Assembly (NCBI GenBank): GCA_038961845.1
Contig: CP152408.1
Location: 5,084,001-5,148,000, forward strand
DNA length: 64,000 nt
Direction: 5' to 3'
From: Xylophilus sp. GW821-FHT01B05
GTDB taxonomy: Bacteria > Pseudomonadota > Gammaproteobacteria > Burkholderiales > Burkholderiaceae_C
Positions 25,624-34,969 of this stretch are shown one piece after another. A program made the position numbers and the translations under genes. Position 1 is the first letter of the stretch, and each line of letters opens with the position of its first letter. The notes under the pieces are model-generated. The model was not told the origin of the DNA. It saw only the letters and a program-made list of their open reading frames with translations, and ran no database searches.

Positions 25624-28092
25624 TCAATTGGGAGTTTTGATGTAGGTGGCGGGGTTGGGCAGCTTCGACGCGCCCGGTGACTGATCCACCACCGAACCCC
25701 ATGCGCCCACGGGCGCACGGCCCTGGTTCGACAAGCGGTCATCCGAAAAAATTCCCTTCATGCGGTCGCGCATTTCGGCACCGACATCGCGGATGTCTTC
25801 GTCGGCTCGGACCACGCGCGGCGTGAGGATGACGATGAGTTCGGTGCGGTCCTTGGATACCGTGGTGCTGCCGAAGGCAGCCCCCACAATGGGCAAGTCC
25901 TTGAGGAAGGGAATCCCATTGTTTCCATTGCCTGTGTTGTCACGGATCAGGCCGCCAAGCACAAGCGCCTCTCCAGAACGCACCGCTACTTTGCTGGTGA
26001 TCTGACGCTGACGGAAAGGATATTGCCCAGTGGCTTGGTCCCGTATCGTGCCCACGTCCGTTACCGCCTGGCTAAGCTGCATGGTCACGATGTTGCCCGC
26101 GTTGACGGAGGGCAGCACCTGCAACTGCACCCCTGTATCCTTGTACTGGAAGCTATTTGTAGTGCCTACACCCGTGACAATGGTAGTACCGGTCTGGATT
26201 GGCACTTGATCGCCGACCATGATCGATGCCACTTGATTGTCCATGACCATCAATGATGGGCTGGAAATCACCTTGACCAGCGAATCAGAGGCCAAAGCAT
26301 TGAGCGCGGCCCGAACTGCGCCAGAAGAGTTGGTGATTGCGTAAGAAAATCCGGATGCAGCCTCGGCCAACGAGCCGGCCACCGTGTTGTTGGCATTGCT
26401 TAGCTGGCCAATCCCCGTCAAGCCGCGACCACCGTTCTGAAACGACCACTCCAGACCGTACTGAAGATTCCCCTTCAGGGTCACTTCAATGATGCTAGCT
26501 TCAATCAGCACCTGGGGTACACGCACATCCAGACGCTTGAGCGTAGCTTCGATCTTGAGGAACTCGCTGTTGGAAGCGTAGATGAGCACGGCGTTGTTCA
26601 CATCGTCTGCAATGACACGCACGCCATTGCCGATGGTCACCGCACTGACCCCACCACCGCGCCCGGCTTGCTGGTTGCTGTTGCTGTTGTTACTGTTGTT
26701 ACCACCAAACGCCCCTGAGCCGCCAGAAGCGCCAAAAGTGCCACCAAAGCCGCCGCCGCTTACGATGCCAACACCGCCTGAAGACCCGCTGCCGCCAAAG
26801 CCGCCGGAACCGAAGCCACCACTGCCGCCAAAGCTGTTATTGCTGAGCCCGTTGCTAATGCCCGAAGACGATCCAAGGCCGGGTGCAATGCCGGTTCCGC
26901 CACTGGCATTGCCAGAGCTACCGCCGTAAATGCCACTCAGCACTTCGGCCAGATGGCGCGCATTGCCGTTCTGCACGCTGTAGACATGGAGCTGGGGCTC
27001 GCTGCCGTTGCTGCTGGGCTTGTCAAGCCGCTCGATCCAGCGGCGCGCCTCTTCCAGATAGGCGGCACGCGGCGTTACCACCAGGATGCTGTTGATGCGC
27101 TCGATCGGCATGATGCGCAACGCGCCAAAAAGCGGATTGGCCTCTGCCAGCGCCGCCGCGCCCGCCGCCTGCGAAGACGCGGCCGGCGTGGATGCGGTTG
27201 CGGTAGCAGGGCCACCTGGGCGCGACGGCGATGCCCCCGTTGTTGGCTGGCCACCGCCACTGACAATCTGCAAGGCCGCCTGTACCTCGGCCACCGTTGC
27301 GTACTTGAGCGGGAACACGCCAACAGACATGCCCTTGAGCAGATCCACATCGAAGGTGGAGACGATGTCGAGCCAGCCCTCGGCCTGGGCACGCGTCCCA
27401 ACCATGACCAGCAGATTGCGGACCGTGTCCACCCGCACCAGCGCATCGCCGCCGGCAATGGGACGCAGGATCGCGGCCATCTCGCCGGCGCCGATATAGC
27501 GCAGGGGCACGATGACGGCGCCAAAGCCAGGCGGCAGGGCGCCGCCCACCGCCTGGCGCGGTGCGGCCACAATGCCCTTGAGAGCTTCGGGCTTGCCGAT
27601 GTGGTAGGTGCCACGGGCATCGCGCGCCATGACCAATCCATTGGCCTGCAATGCCGTTTCCAGCAGAAACACGGCCTGGTCCGGCGTGACTGGCTCGCGC
27701 GTGGCCAGGGTGACGGTGCCGTTGACTTGGCCATGGAAGACGAAGTCAGTCTTGGCGATTTCGCCCAGAATGACGTTGGCCACCTCAGCAATGGGCGCCT
27801 CTTCGAACTTGAAGGAACTCGGCGCGCCGCTAATGGGCCGAATGCCCGCCTTGGGCGGAGCAATGACTTGGTCGTTGCCGAGGATGATGCGCGGCTCCTT
27901 GGCCGCATCGGCCGCGGCGGGAGCAGGATCAACGGCGTCTGTCGGCGCTACGGCAGGCGTAGTGTCCAACGCACCGATCGCCGCAGATGTCGCCGTCGCA
28001 GCCTGCGGCGGCGGAGTGGTCTGCTGGGCCCAGGCGCCATTGGATACAGCCACAACCAGGGCAGAGAACGTGGCGATGCGAAGATGGTTCAT
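25624..28092 (-). CDS. gspD: Type II secretion system secretin GspD
   Basis: An 822-aa outer-membrane channel subunit with a signal peptide ending at GAWAQQ. The order is: N0 domain (FKFEEAPIAEVANVILGEIA), N1-N3 domains, then the secretin domain with VPQVLIEASIIEVTL, VPIQTGTTIVTG and the C-terminal EALVLGGLIRDN and PFLKDLPIVGAAFGS. Inside N3 there is a roughly 85-residue Gly/Ser/Asn-rich insertion (about residues 389-475), unusually long and repetitive. It is the last large gene of the operon, 184 bp after the GspC-like gene, rather than lying next to gspC at the front as in enterobacteria. Confidence 0.96.
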   Translation of the reverse strand: MNHLRIATFSALVVAVSNGAWAQQTTPPPQAATATSAAIGALDTTPAVAPTDAVDPAPAAADAAKEPRIILGNDQVIAPPKAGIRPISGAPSSFKFEEAPIAEVANVILGEIAKTDFVFHGQVNGTVTLATREPVTPDQAVFLLETALQANGLVMARDARGTYHIGKPEALKGIVAAPRQAVGGALPPGFGAVIVPLRYIGAGEMAAILRPIAGGDALVRVDTVRNLLVMVGTRAQAEGWLDIVSTFDVDLLKGMSVGVFPLKYATVAEVQAALQIVSGGGQPTTGASPSRPGGPATATASTPAASSQAAGAAALAEANPLFGALRIMPIERINSILVVTPRAAYLEEARRWIERLDKPSSNGSEPQLHVYSVQNGNARHLAEVLSGIYGGSSGNASGGTGIAPGLGSSSGISNGLSNNSFGGSGGFGSGGFGGSGSSGGVGIVSGGGFGGTFGASGGSGAFGGNNSNNSNSNQQAGRGGGVSAVTIGNGVRVIADDVNNAVLIYASNSEFLKIEATLKRLDVRVPQVLIEASIIEVTLKGNLQYGLEWSFQNGGRGLTGIGQLSNANNTVAGSLAEAASGFSYAITNSSGAVRAALNALASDSLVKVISSPSLMVMDNQVASIMVGDQVPIQTGTTIVTGVGTTNSFQYKDTGVQLQVLPSVNAGNIVTMQLSQAVTDVGTIRDQATGQYPFRQRQITSKVAVRSGEALVLGGLIRDNTGNGNNGIPFLKDLPIVGAAFGSTTVSKDRTELIVILTPRVVRADEDIRDVGAEMRDRMKGIFSDDRLSNQGRAPVGAWGSVVDQSPGASKLPNPATYIKTPN

Positions 28093-28276
28093 ACGGGCTA
28101 TCGGTGACTAGCGAGCTCGCGGCAGAAGCGGCCCGGATAAAAGAACAAAGCGGCCAAAGCGCCGCAACGCAGCACGGGACCATCGTGAAAATCCACCACC
28201 TTCGTGGCTTGCGGAGCGCGGCTTGCGCGACCTGCTCTGCGGACCGGAGTTTTCATGCAACTAGACCCGCCAATGC

Positions 28277-28945
28277 TCAGGGGGGCGCGAGCCGAAACGA
28301 TCCGTCCGGCATTGGAATGGGAAGCCCCACGGCACGCGGCGGCTGGGCCGCCGGGGCTGGCGCCACCGGCGGTGGCACCGTTGCACTGCGTGGAACCCCA
28401 CCCTGTACGAACGTGGCGGGCCCTGGGGGCGCTGGCTTGGCTCGAACAAGGCTCAGCACACGGGTTTCAGTTCCGCGCTTGAAGGTCACATCGCGGTTAC
28501 CAATGGAGGCGAGCTTCCATGCTCCGACCATGTCATTGACCAGAACGCGGCGCGCCTTTCCTTCCACATCGGCAATGGCGCCCCCTCCAGCCGTGCTCGA
28601 GAAGACGCCCAGGATGCGGACTTTCTCCAGCGGATCTGGTGGCGGTGGCGGCTCGGTCTTCTCCACGATCTTGGGTGGCGGGGGCTTGCGCGTGGGCGAG
28701 AAGAGGGGCCGCTCCAGAATGGCAACGAACTGGCTGGGGTCAGTGTTGCGAGAAGCGTCCAGTGCAGAAGAACTGCCATCAGAAATATCTGGCATCAACG
28801 CTTGTGGCCGCTCCCACTGGGCGTTGCGCAATGCCCCCGACGGGCCGATCCACAGGGCCGCAAGGACGAACAGCAGCACGACTGGAGACCAGACCACGGC
28901 ACGAGGCGCCGCGTTGCGCGCCATCAGGGCAAGGCTAGCGCTCAT
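28277..28945 (-). CDS. GspC/GspN-like type II secretion inner-membrane connector
   Basis: A 222-aa protein with one N-terminal membrane segment (VVLLFVLAALWIGP), a proline-rich periplasmic linker (KPPPPKIVEK, EPPPPPDPLEK) and a small domain with KVRILGVFSSTAGGGAIADV and WKLASIGNRDVTFKRG. That pattern resembles the homology region of GspC, which contacts the N0 domain of GspD; no PDZ domain follows, and the tail is Pro/Ala-rich. It overlaps gspM by 4 bp. In some betaproteobacteria such genes are named gspN, so I leave the symbol open. Confidence 0.75.
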   Translation of the reverse strand: MSASLALMARNAAPRAVVWSPVVLLFVLAALWIGPSGALRNAQWERPQALMPDISDGSSSALDASRNTDPSQFVAILERPLFSPTRKPPPPKIVEKTEPPPPPDPLEKVRILGVFSSTAGGGAIADVEGKARRVLVNDMVGAWKLASIGNRDVTFKRGTETRVLSLVRAKPAPPGPATFVQGGVPRSATVPPPVAPAPAAQPPRAVGLPIPMPDGSFRLAPP

Positions 28946-29493
28946 GACCGGGCTCGCAGCACGTAGAACGAGAATTGCACCATCAAGCGGCTGACTTCAG
29001 GACGAAGATAGCTACTGGCCTGAATGTTCACGCGGTCGATCAGGATCGCGGGATTCTGGCTGCCCAGGCCTACCAACGCCGCCTGAAGCGCGAGCAACTC
29101 CCCCTCAGCCCTCACGCTGATCGGGATGCGCTCCATGTCGCCATCTGCTTTCGGTGCAAGCACCTGGCTGCTGCTGATATCAAGCTTGGCAGCGGTAAGC
29201 ACCGCACGAATCTTCTGCTGGGCATCGTTGCCAGCCTGCGTGGCATCCTGGCCTGCCGGGTAGGTGAACTTCTCCAGTGTGGCGCGGGCGCTTGTTTCGG
29301 CCGCCTCGAGCTTTGGCCTGGATGCCTCAAGCCCCAGCAGACGCGCGTAGCGCGGTTCAATCTGGTCTATGCTCCCTGTAAGCTCGGCATGCTTGGAGGC
29401 GACGTAGTAGATGCCCACGCCAACCGGCAGCAGCAACAGGAAACCCAGGCATGCAAGCGCAATGCGATCCTGGCGACGAAGGTACAAGGTCAT
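28942..29493 (-). CDS. gspM: Type II secretion system protein GspM (PilO-like)
   Basis: A 183-aa inner-membrane protein: short cytoplasmic start, one membrane helix (IALACLGFLLLLPVGVGIYY), a coiled-coil stretch and a C-terminal ferredoxin-like domain (ERIPISVRAEGELLALQAAL) of the PilO/GspMb type. With GspL it would form the assembly platform that couples the ATPase GspE to the pseudopilus. It lies 9 bp after gspL and overlaps the GspC-like gene. Confidence 0.85.
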   Translation of the reverse strand: MTLYLRRQDRIALACLGFLLLLPVGVGIYYVASKHAELTGSIDQIEPRYARLLGLEASRPKLEAAETSARATLEKFTYPAGQDATQAGNDAQQKIRAVLTAAKLDISSSQVLAPKADGDMERIPISVRAEGELLALQAALVGLGSQNPAILIDRVNIQASSYLRPEVSRLMVQFSFYVLRARS

Positions 29494-29502
29494 TCCCGTC
29501 TC

Positions 29503-30855
29503 TTATGGATTGGGCGCAGGGGCTGGGGACGACGCACGGCCACCAATGGTTGCGCGGCTAAGAGGATCGACCTGCGCACCGGATGCATTGGGCGCGTTGC
29601 TCGTCGTGCCCGGCGCGGGCGGTTGTTCGGCCGGCGCCAGTGGCGGATAGGCAGGCTTGCCAGGAGCGGCAGGCAAGAGCGCCGGGCTGACAGGTGCGGG
29701 CGTAGGGGCAGGGCTCTCCAATACCGGAGCTGGAGCTGGCACTGGAGGTGTAGGCATTGTTGCAGCTGACGCCTCCACCTTGGCTACCGCCGTACGCGGG
29801 ACCACTCCCGGTATGTCCAACACAAACTCCACGCCAAAAGACTCTTTGGCCGCCCCCGGCTGCCGCGTTGCGGCCTGAGAGGCCTTGAGCTCCCGTATGC
29901 CGGGAGTCCCCCCCAAGCGACTCATCAAGGCCGCTGAATTCTCGGTCATGCCACTGAGTGAAATCTTGAGGCCCTCAATCTGCAGCGTCTGAATGAAGGT
30001 GTCGTCTGGAATCGCGTTGGTGAGTATCTCCAGCACACGCAAGGGCGCAGCACTCTCGCCCACGGCAGACTCCAGCGCCTTGAGCCTGCCGGAAGAGCGG
30101 ACAAACTGCTCGCGTAACTCGACAACCGGTCGGGTCCGCTGCTGGACTTCGGCAAAAGAGGCTGCGGCATCACGTGCACGCAGCCACAACTGGGTTGACG
30201 GCGTAAGTGCAATCAAGCCAAGCAGGCAAGCGCCGATCGCGAGGAAGGAATATGCCCGGCGCTGCCGGCGCTGCGCATCACCTGCCCGCGCGCCTTCGCC
30301 AAAACCCTGCAGCACGATGGGCGCAGCCGTCGGCCCGGGGAGTGAAGGCATCACCCAGACCTCCAGTTGGCGCGGCTCCACAGCCAAGGACTGGGCCGCA
30401 GAAAGCAAGAGGCGCTCGATATGGGCTCGCGAGGCAAGGGCCGCCTCGACCTGGAGCCGGGCACCGCTGGCAGGCCACGCGCGCCATCCCCATACAAGGC
30501 TGCCAGCAGCAAAGGGACTGATGCTCTGTATCTCCAACCCCAAGGCATCTGCGACTTGCGCTTGCGGCATGGCCGGCATTGTCGTGGCATGCCGCAATAC
30601 GATGGCATCGGGAATTTCGACAGCAGCGAAGCGCGGCCGCTCCTGCGGAGACTTCTCTTGCCCGGGCGCAAGCAGATGCTCGTCGCGCCAGGTTTCCGCA
30701 CTGCCATTGGCGCGCAGGACGCGCACGGCAGCGGGCTCTGTCAACCAGCCAAAGAAAGGCCCCTGCAGCACGTGGCCCCACAGCGTGGCAAGGCCCTGCA
30801 CTCCAGAGCGCAAATCCACACCGAATAGCCGAAAGTCATTGGATAAAAGCGTCAT
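29503..30855 (-). CDS. gspL: Type II secretion system protein GspL, with proline-rich tail
   Basis: A 450-aa bitopic protein. The cytoplasmic N-terminal half is the actin-like domain that recruits GspE. A membrane helix lies about residues 198-215 (YSFLAIGACLLGLIAL), followed by a PilN-like periplasmic domain (LEILTNAIPDDTFIQTLQIE). The last 80 or so residues are a Pro/Ala-rich tail (for example PAPAPVLESPAPTPAPVSPA) not usual for GspL. It overlaps gspK by 4 bp. Confidence 0.85.
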   Translation of the reverse strand: MTLLSNDFRLFGVDLRSGVQGLATLWGHVLQGPFFGWLTEPAAVRVLRANGSAETWRDEHLLAPGQEKSPQERPRFAAVEIPDAIVLRHATTMPAMPQAQVADALGLEIQSISPFAAGSLVWGWRAWPASGARLQVEAALASRAHIERLLLSAAQSLAVEPRQLEVWVMPSLPGPTAAPIVLQGFGEGARAGDAQRRQRRAYSFLAIGACLLGLIALTPSTQLWLRARDAAASFAEVQQRTRPVVELREQFVRSSGRLKALESAVGESAAPLRVLEILTNAIPDDTFIQTLQIEGLKISLSGMTENSAALMSRLGGTPGIRELKASQAATRQPGAAKESFGVEFVLDIPGVVPRTAVAKVEASAATMPTPPVPAPAPVLESPAPTPAPVSPALLPAAPGKPAYPPLAPAEQPPAPGTTSNAPNASGAQVDPLSRATIGGRASSPAPAPNP

Positions 30856-31721
30856 TGCCGATCAGTTGCACCAGGCGGCAGCACGACAACGCCGCCGCTC
30901 TGCAAAATACGCCATGGAAGTTCGCTTTGTGTTCCGGCCTGGAAAGTAACGTCCTGGGTGAAACGCATGCTGACGCCATCCGACAGCGGCACACTTGCAA
31001 TCAGGCGGTAGGCGCGCGAGTTTATGCTGCTGATGAACGAGCCCTCAAGCTGCGTCAAATCAACGCCCACAGCATTTGTGTCCCGTGCGGCCGCTATACG
31101 CGCAGCCACCTGCACGTTGCCTTTTGCCAGAACCAGCAAGACCCCGTCCGGAGCAGACAAGGGGTTGACCGTGCCACCCGTTGTCTGGCCAGCCGCTACA
31201 AGCCGCGCGATCCTAGCATAGACGTCATAAGGGAAGCCCGGCACGAGCATGAGATCCTCGGGTGCATCGAAACCAAAGGTACGCCCCCCAGAATCGCGTT
31301 GCATTCGCCACTGCACTACCGCCTGCGCTCCTGCCGTCGCCGCTGCAGGAGGCATGCCGCCGGCAACAGCAAAAAGCGCCTCCAGCAATGCGGGCTGAGC
31401 GCTGTTCAGATCGATTAGGCCGCTCATTGGGAATACCTGCACCCGCGTAGGCACGCCGCGAAATGCCACATCAATCGACATTAGTCGATTGACGGCATTG
31501 GGCTGCGCCACCATCTGCTGCAACACCATGTTGATTGCGGCTTCCGCTACAGCACGGCCCTCGACCGCCTGACGTGCAGTCGTCGCAGAGCGCACCTCCT
31601 GACGGACTGAGCGCGTCATGCCTGTCAACATCAGACTCAGGGCTGCCACGATCCACAGGACGGCTACAAGCGCCATTCCCGCTTGAAGCCGCGGCGACTG
31701 CCGAACGAGGCTGATCCTCAT
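30852..31721 (-). CDS. gspK: Type II secretion minor pseudopilin GspK
   Basis: A 289-aa pseudopilin that would cap the tip of the pseudopilus with GspI and GspJ. The prepilin start QAGMALVAVLWIVAALSLM has the cleavage Gly but no Glu at +5, as expected for GspK. The large globular domain contains LIDLNSAQPALLEALFA and PEDLMLVPGF, blocks of the GspK alpha-domain. The start is the ATG at 31721, which overlaps the gspJ stop (ATGA). Confidence 0.92.
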   Translation of the reverse strand: MRISLVRQSPRLQAGMALVAVLWIVAALSLMLTGMTRSVRQEVRSATTARQAVEGRAVAEAAINMVLQQMVAQPNAVNRLMSIDVAFRGVPTRVQVFPMSGLIDLNSAQPALLEALFAVAGGMPPAAATAGAQAVVQWRMQRDSGGRTFGFDAPEDLMLVPGFPYDVYARIARLVAAGQTTGGTVNPLSAPDGVLLVLAKGNVQVAARIAAARDTNAVGVDLTQLEGSFISSINSRAYRLIASVPLSDGVSMRFTQDVTFQAGTQSELPWRILQSGGVVVLPPGATDRQ

Positions 31722-32398
31722 GAGGTACTGCCCCCAATCACTGCGCCGCCCGTGATGGAACGCCCGCCAAATTGCCGCAGCGGCAACACCAGATCGGGCC
31801 AAACACTGGTAGTTGTAGATACGCGGATGTTCACTCGTGTAGGCAGACGCTCGGGGACTGCCCAGGACGCGCTCCAGCGAGGACCATCGACGGTGCTGTC
31901 CTCATAGAGGATGGAAAAACCCGTCAAGTCTTCGACCAATACACGCGAATCCGCGCCGGACCAATCCGGGAACCCCGGTGCATCCCGCCATGGGACAAAG
32001 CGGATGACCAATGCCGAATGCCCGGCAACAGACTCAGGCGCCAGGCGAAAGAAATAGCGCCCACCAGCCCCATATCGGGGGGGCATCACGCCGATCCACG
32101 CCACACCCGCCGGCGTGCCCTGGAACACAAAGGTACTTTGGCCTTCACTTTGAACTGCAATACTCTTCTTGGCATAGACCCGGCCCAGAATGCCCTTCAG
32201 GAAGCCCGTGCCAGTGCGGAAATCATCCAGCCGGGTCAGGCGCTCAGAGACCTTCGACTCGGTCTGCACCATGCCACGCATGGCCGCCCCCAGGGCCACC
32301 ATGACTATGGCCAGCAAGGTGATGGCCACCAGAATTTCCACGAGCGTAAATCCCCTGGCGCGCAAAGCTGCTGTGGGCCGCCGGCAGACCTGACTCAT
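31718..32398 (-). CDS. gspJ: Type II secretion minor pseudopilin GspJ
   Basis: A 226-aa pseudopilin with the type IV prepilin motif RGFTLVEILVAITLLAIVMV (Glu at +5). The globular part contains FLKGILGRVY and the C-terminal strand LPTRVNIRVST typical of GspJ. It forms the GspI-J-K tip with its operon neighbours and is coupled by 4-bp overlaps on both sides. It is processed by a prepilin peptidase encoded elsewhere. Confidence 0.93.
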   Translation of the reverse strand: MSQVCRRPTAALRARGFTLVEILVAITLLAIVMVALGAAMRGMVQTESKVSERLTRLDDFRTGTGFLKGILGRVYAKKSIAVQSEGQSTFVFQGTPAGVAWIGVMPPRYGAGGRYFFRLAPESVAGHSALVIRFVPWRDAPGFPDWSGADSRVLVEDLTGFSILYEDSTVDGPRWSASWAVPERLPTRVNIRVSTTTSVWPDLVLPLRQFGGRSITGGAVIGGSTS

Positions 32399-32808
32399 TG
32401 CTGGAGCCCCCCGGCCAGGGGGCGCGCCTGCGGCCGCAAGGTTGCGAGGTCATAGCGCTTTTCAGTCCCGCCTTCCGACCACGAGATGCCCACCGCCACT
32501 TCATGCAGGGGTGGCACCGCAGGGCCATTCACACTGGTAGGAAATGGAGCACTGCGCACCTCCCATCGGTAACCGGCAGATTCACCACGGTCATTCCAAC
32601 CGGACGGCGGAACAGCGTCACGCAGATTGAGCACAGACTCTGCCAGCAGGGCTGCATGCTGGTAGTGTTCAAGCTCCCCCGCATTGCGCGCAGAGCCACC
32701 GCTGACGCGGTAGATCATGGCGAGCGAGAACGCCATGATGGAAAAAGCGACCAGCATCTCCAATAAGGAAAAACCGCGCTGGTGCCTGAATGCATGTGCG
32801 GCATTCAC
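32395..32808 (-). CDS. gspI: Type II secretion minor pseudopilin GspI
   Basis: A 137-aa pseudopilin: RGFSLLEMLVAFSIMAFSLA is the prepilin motif, and SAGYRWEVRSAPF is the common GspI core. I place the start at the GTG 32808, which overlaps the gspH stop as GTGA; the frame is open 13 codons further upstream but those codons lie within gspH and do not look like GspI. Confidence 0.9.
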   Translation of the reverse strand: MNAAHAFRHQRGFSLLEMLVAFSIMAFSLAMIYRVSGGSARNAGELEHYQHAALLAESVLNLRDAVPPSGWNDRGESAGYRWEVRSAPFPTSVNGPAVPPLHEVAVGISWSEGGTEKRYDLATLRPQARPLAGGLQQ

Positions 32809-33254
32809 GGCGCAATCGGCTCCTGCTCCACCCGGCCGGTCAACCAATCCACCCGCAGACGCACCCCGGCGCCTGAAGCTCGAAGCAAATCAATACTGCC
32901 GCCACTGGCACCACCTCCCGGCAGAAAGCGGATGGATGCCACGCCGCTGCTCTCCAACTCCTGGCTGGCCACGGTAGCCCGTAAAGTTAACGCCGACGCC
33001 AAAGCGTGTCGTGGTGCGCCATCCAGACCGTACCAACGCTCCCGCAGGTCGACACTGAACCGGGTCTCGGTGCCGCTGGACATGGCACGCCACCGCGCCA
33101 TTCGCATGTCCGACACAAGGGTTCGCAGCGTACTCCGGTACTCAGCCGATTCCCGCAGACGATCGAATGCCAGCGGGGCAATACCGACGATGAGCGCGGC
33201 AATGGCGAAGACGACCAAGAGCTCGACCAGGGTGAAACCCCGAGGCCGCTTCAT
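32805..33254 (-). CDS. gspH: Type II secretion pseudopilin GspH
   Basis: A 149-aa pseudopilin with a short leader (MKRPRG) and FTLVELLVVFAIAALIVGI. The following LVSDMRMARWRAMSSGTETR is the typical GspH/FimT block. It lies 14 bp after gspG. Confidence 0.93.
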   Translation of the reverse strand: MKRPRGFTLVELLVVFAIAALIVGIAPLAFDRLRESAEYRSTLRTLVSDMRMARWRAMSSGTETRFSVDLRERWYGLDGAPRHALASALTLRATVASQELESSGVASIRFLPGGGASGGSIDLLRASGAGVRLRVDWLTGRVEQEPIAP

Positions 33255-33268
33255 ACGCGTAGAGGGTC

Positions 33269-33706
33269 TTACTGCTTGTTCTGGATGTCAGCGTTTTCGC
33301 CATCACCACCGGGTGCACCATCGGCACCAAAGGAGATGATATCGATCCCGCCATTGGCACCAGGATTCGCGTACTTGTACGGATGTCCCCAAGGATCAGA
33401 GGGCACGCCCCCCTTCAGATAGGGACCCGCCCAGCCATTCGCGGAACCAGGTTTGACCGCCAGCGCATTCAGCCCCTCCTCCGTCGCGGGATAGCGGCCG
33501 ACATCAAGCTTGAATAGGTCCAGGCCCTTTTCGATGTCCGCGATCTGCACTGCGGCCGTTTTGGACTTCGCGCCCCCCAACATCCCCAGCACACGCGGGC
33601 CGACCAAGCCTGCCAGCATGGTCAGAATGGCCAACACCACCAACAATTCGATCAGCGTGAAACCGCGCGAAGCGCGACGGACACGACGTGTGTGAATACT
33701 CACCAT
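33269..33706 (-). CDS. gspG: Major pseudopilin GspG
   Basis: A 145-aa protein forming the body of the type II pseudopilus. RGFTLIELLVVLAILTMLAG is the prepilin motif; DLFKLDVGRYPATEEGLNAL and the calcium-site region SDPWGHPYKYANPG are diagnostic of GspG. It follows gspF by 24 bp. Confidence 0.96.
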   Translation of the reverse strand: MVSIHTRRVRRASRGFTLIELLVVLAILTMLAGLVGPRVLGMLGGAKSKTAAVQIADIEKGLDLFKLDVGRYPATEEGLNALAVKPGSANGWAGPYLKGGVPSDPWGHPYKYANPGANGGIDIISFGADGAPGGDGENADIQNKQ

Positions 33707-33730
33707 TCCAGTTCCTTCAACAGCAAAAGA

Positions 33731-34969
33731 TCATACCGCGAGGTCATTGATCGACAGAATGCCCATCAGGATGGACACGATGATGGTCGCAATCAGGAAA
33801 CCCAGCACCAGAATGAGCACTGGCTCGACCAGCGTCAGCGCGCGCTTGATACCCGTCTCAACTTCGCGATTGAGGATGTTGGCCAACTCCAGCATCATGG
33901 GGCCGACGCGTCCCGTCTCCTCCCCGACTCGGATCAAGTTGATGGCGAGCGGTTCAAAAATCTGGGTCGCCGCCACTGCATTGACCAGCTTTCCGCCATC
34001 CTTGACCATGGGAGCGACCTGCTCCAATGGCGTTCTTAACACCGTGTTGCTGACCGTTTCCGTGGCAATGCGCAGCGCAGCCAGCATGGGCACGCCATTG
34101 CCCAGCAGCGTTCCCAGAGAGCGGGAAAAAAGCGTAAGTTCGTATTTCCACATCAGGCGTCCGATGACCGGCACCTTCAGCAAGCGGGCCTGCCACCAGG
34201 CGCGTCCTGCAGGAGACTTGAGGCGGCGGGCCGCAAACCACCCCAGCAGCGCCGCGCCTATGGCCATCACCACGCCATAGTCGGAAAAAGCATGCCCCAG
34301 ATGCATCACGATTCGCGTTGGCATGGGAAGCGCATCACCCATGTCCTGGAACAGCTTCTCGAATTGCGGCACCACGAAACCAAGCATCACGACCAAGGAA
34401 ATAACCGCAACACCCAGCAGAATGGCCGGATAGATAGTCGCGGAGATAACGCTTTCACGCAGGGCACGCAAGCGGTCCATGTGCTCGACCAACCGGGCCA
34501 GCACCGAGGATAGCTGTCCGCTAGCCTCCCCGGAGCGCACCATGTTGATGTAGAAGTCCCCGAACAATTCACGATTGCGCGAAAGTGCCCGGCTCAACGG
34601 CGTCCCACCTTTAACGTCCTCCAGCGTCTGCTGGAGCATGGCAGCAACCGAGGGCTTGTGGCTCATCTCGATCAGCACGCGCAACGCGCTATCCAGCGCC
34701 AGGCCGGCTTTCAGCATGATGGCCAGTTCAGACGTCAGCGCCAAAACGTCAGCCTGATTGACTGGGCCCTGCGCAGCGCGCTGCTTGCGGCCCGGCCCGG
34801 CTGCAAGTGCAGGCTGCGCAGCAGTACCGGGAGCGGCGTCCTCAATCTTCAGAGGCGTCAACCCACGCTCCCGCAGCAGCTTCATGGCATGCGCGGGTGT
34901 CTCGGCAGTGATATGCCCCTGAACGATCTGCCCCGCCGCTTGGGCGGCGCGCCATGCGAAATCAGGCAT
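33731..34969 (-). CDS. gspF: Type II secretion inner-membrane platform protein GspF
   Basis: A 412-aa polytopic protein with two repeated T2SS-F domains. KAGLALDSALRVLIEMSHKP and GNGVPMLAALRIATETVSNT are the matching repeat starts, and RVGEETGRVGPMMLELANIL lies in the second. Three membrane helices include ILLGVAVISLVVMLGFVVP and the C-terminal LILVLGFLIATIIVSILMGI. It forms the core through which GspE drives pseudopilin polymerisation. Its start overlaps gspE by 8 bp. Confidence 0.95.
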   Translation of the reverse strand: MPDFAWRAAQAAGQIVQGHITAETPAHAMKLLRERGLTPLKIEDAAPGTAAQPALAAGPGRKQRAAQGPVNQADVLALTSELAIMLKAGLALDSALRVLIEMSHKPSVAAMLQQTLEDVKGGTPLSRALSRNRELFGDFYINMVRSGEASGQLSSVLARLVEHMDRLRALRESVISATIYPAILLGVAVISLVVMLGFVVPQFEKLFQDMGDALPMPTRIVMHLGHAFSDYGVVMAIGAALLGWFAARRLKSPAGRAWWQARLLKVPVIGRLMWKYELTLFSRSLGTLLGNGVPMLAALRIATETVSNTVLRTPLEQVAPMVKDGGKLVNAVAATQIFEPLAINLIRVGEETGRVGPMMLELANILNREVETGIKRALTLVEPVLILVLGFLIATIIVSILMGILSINDLAV

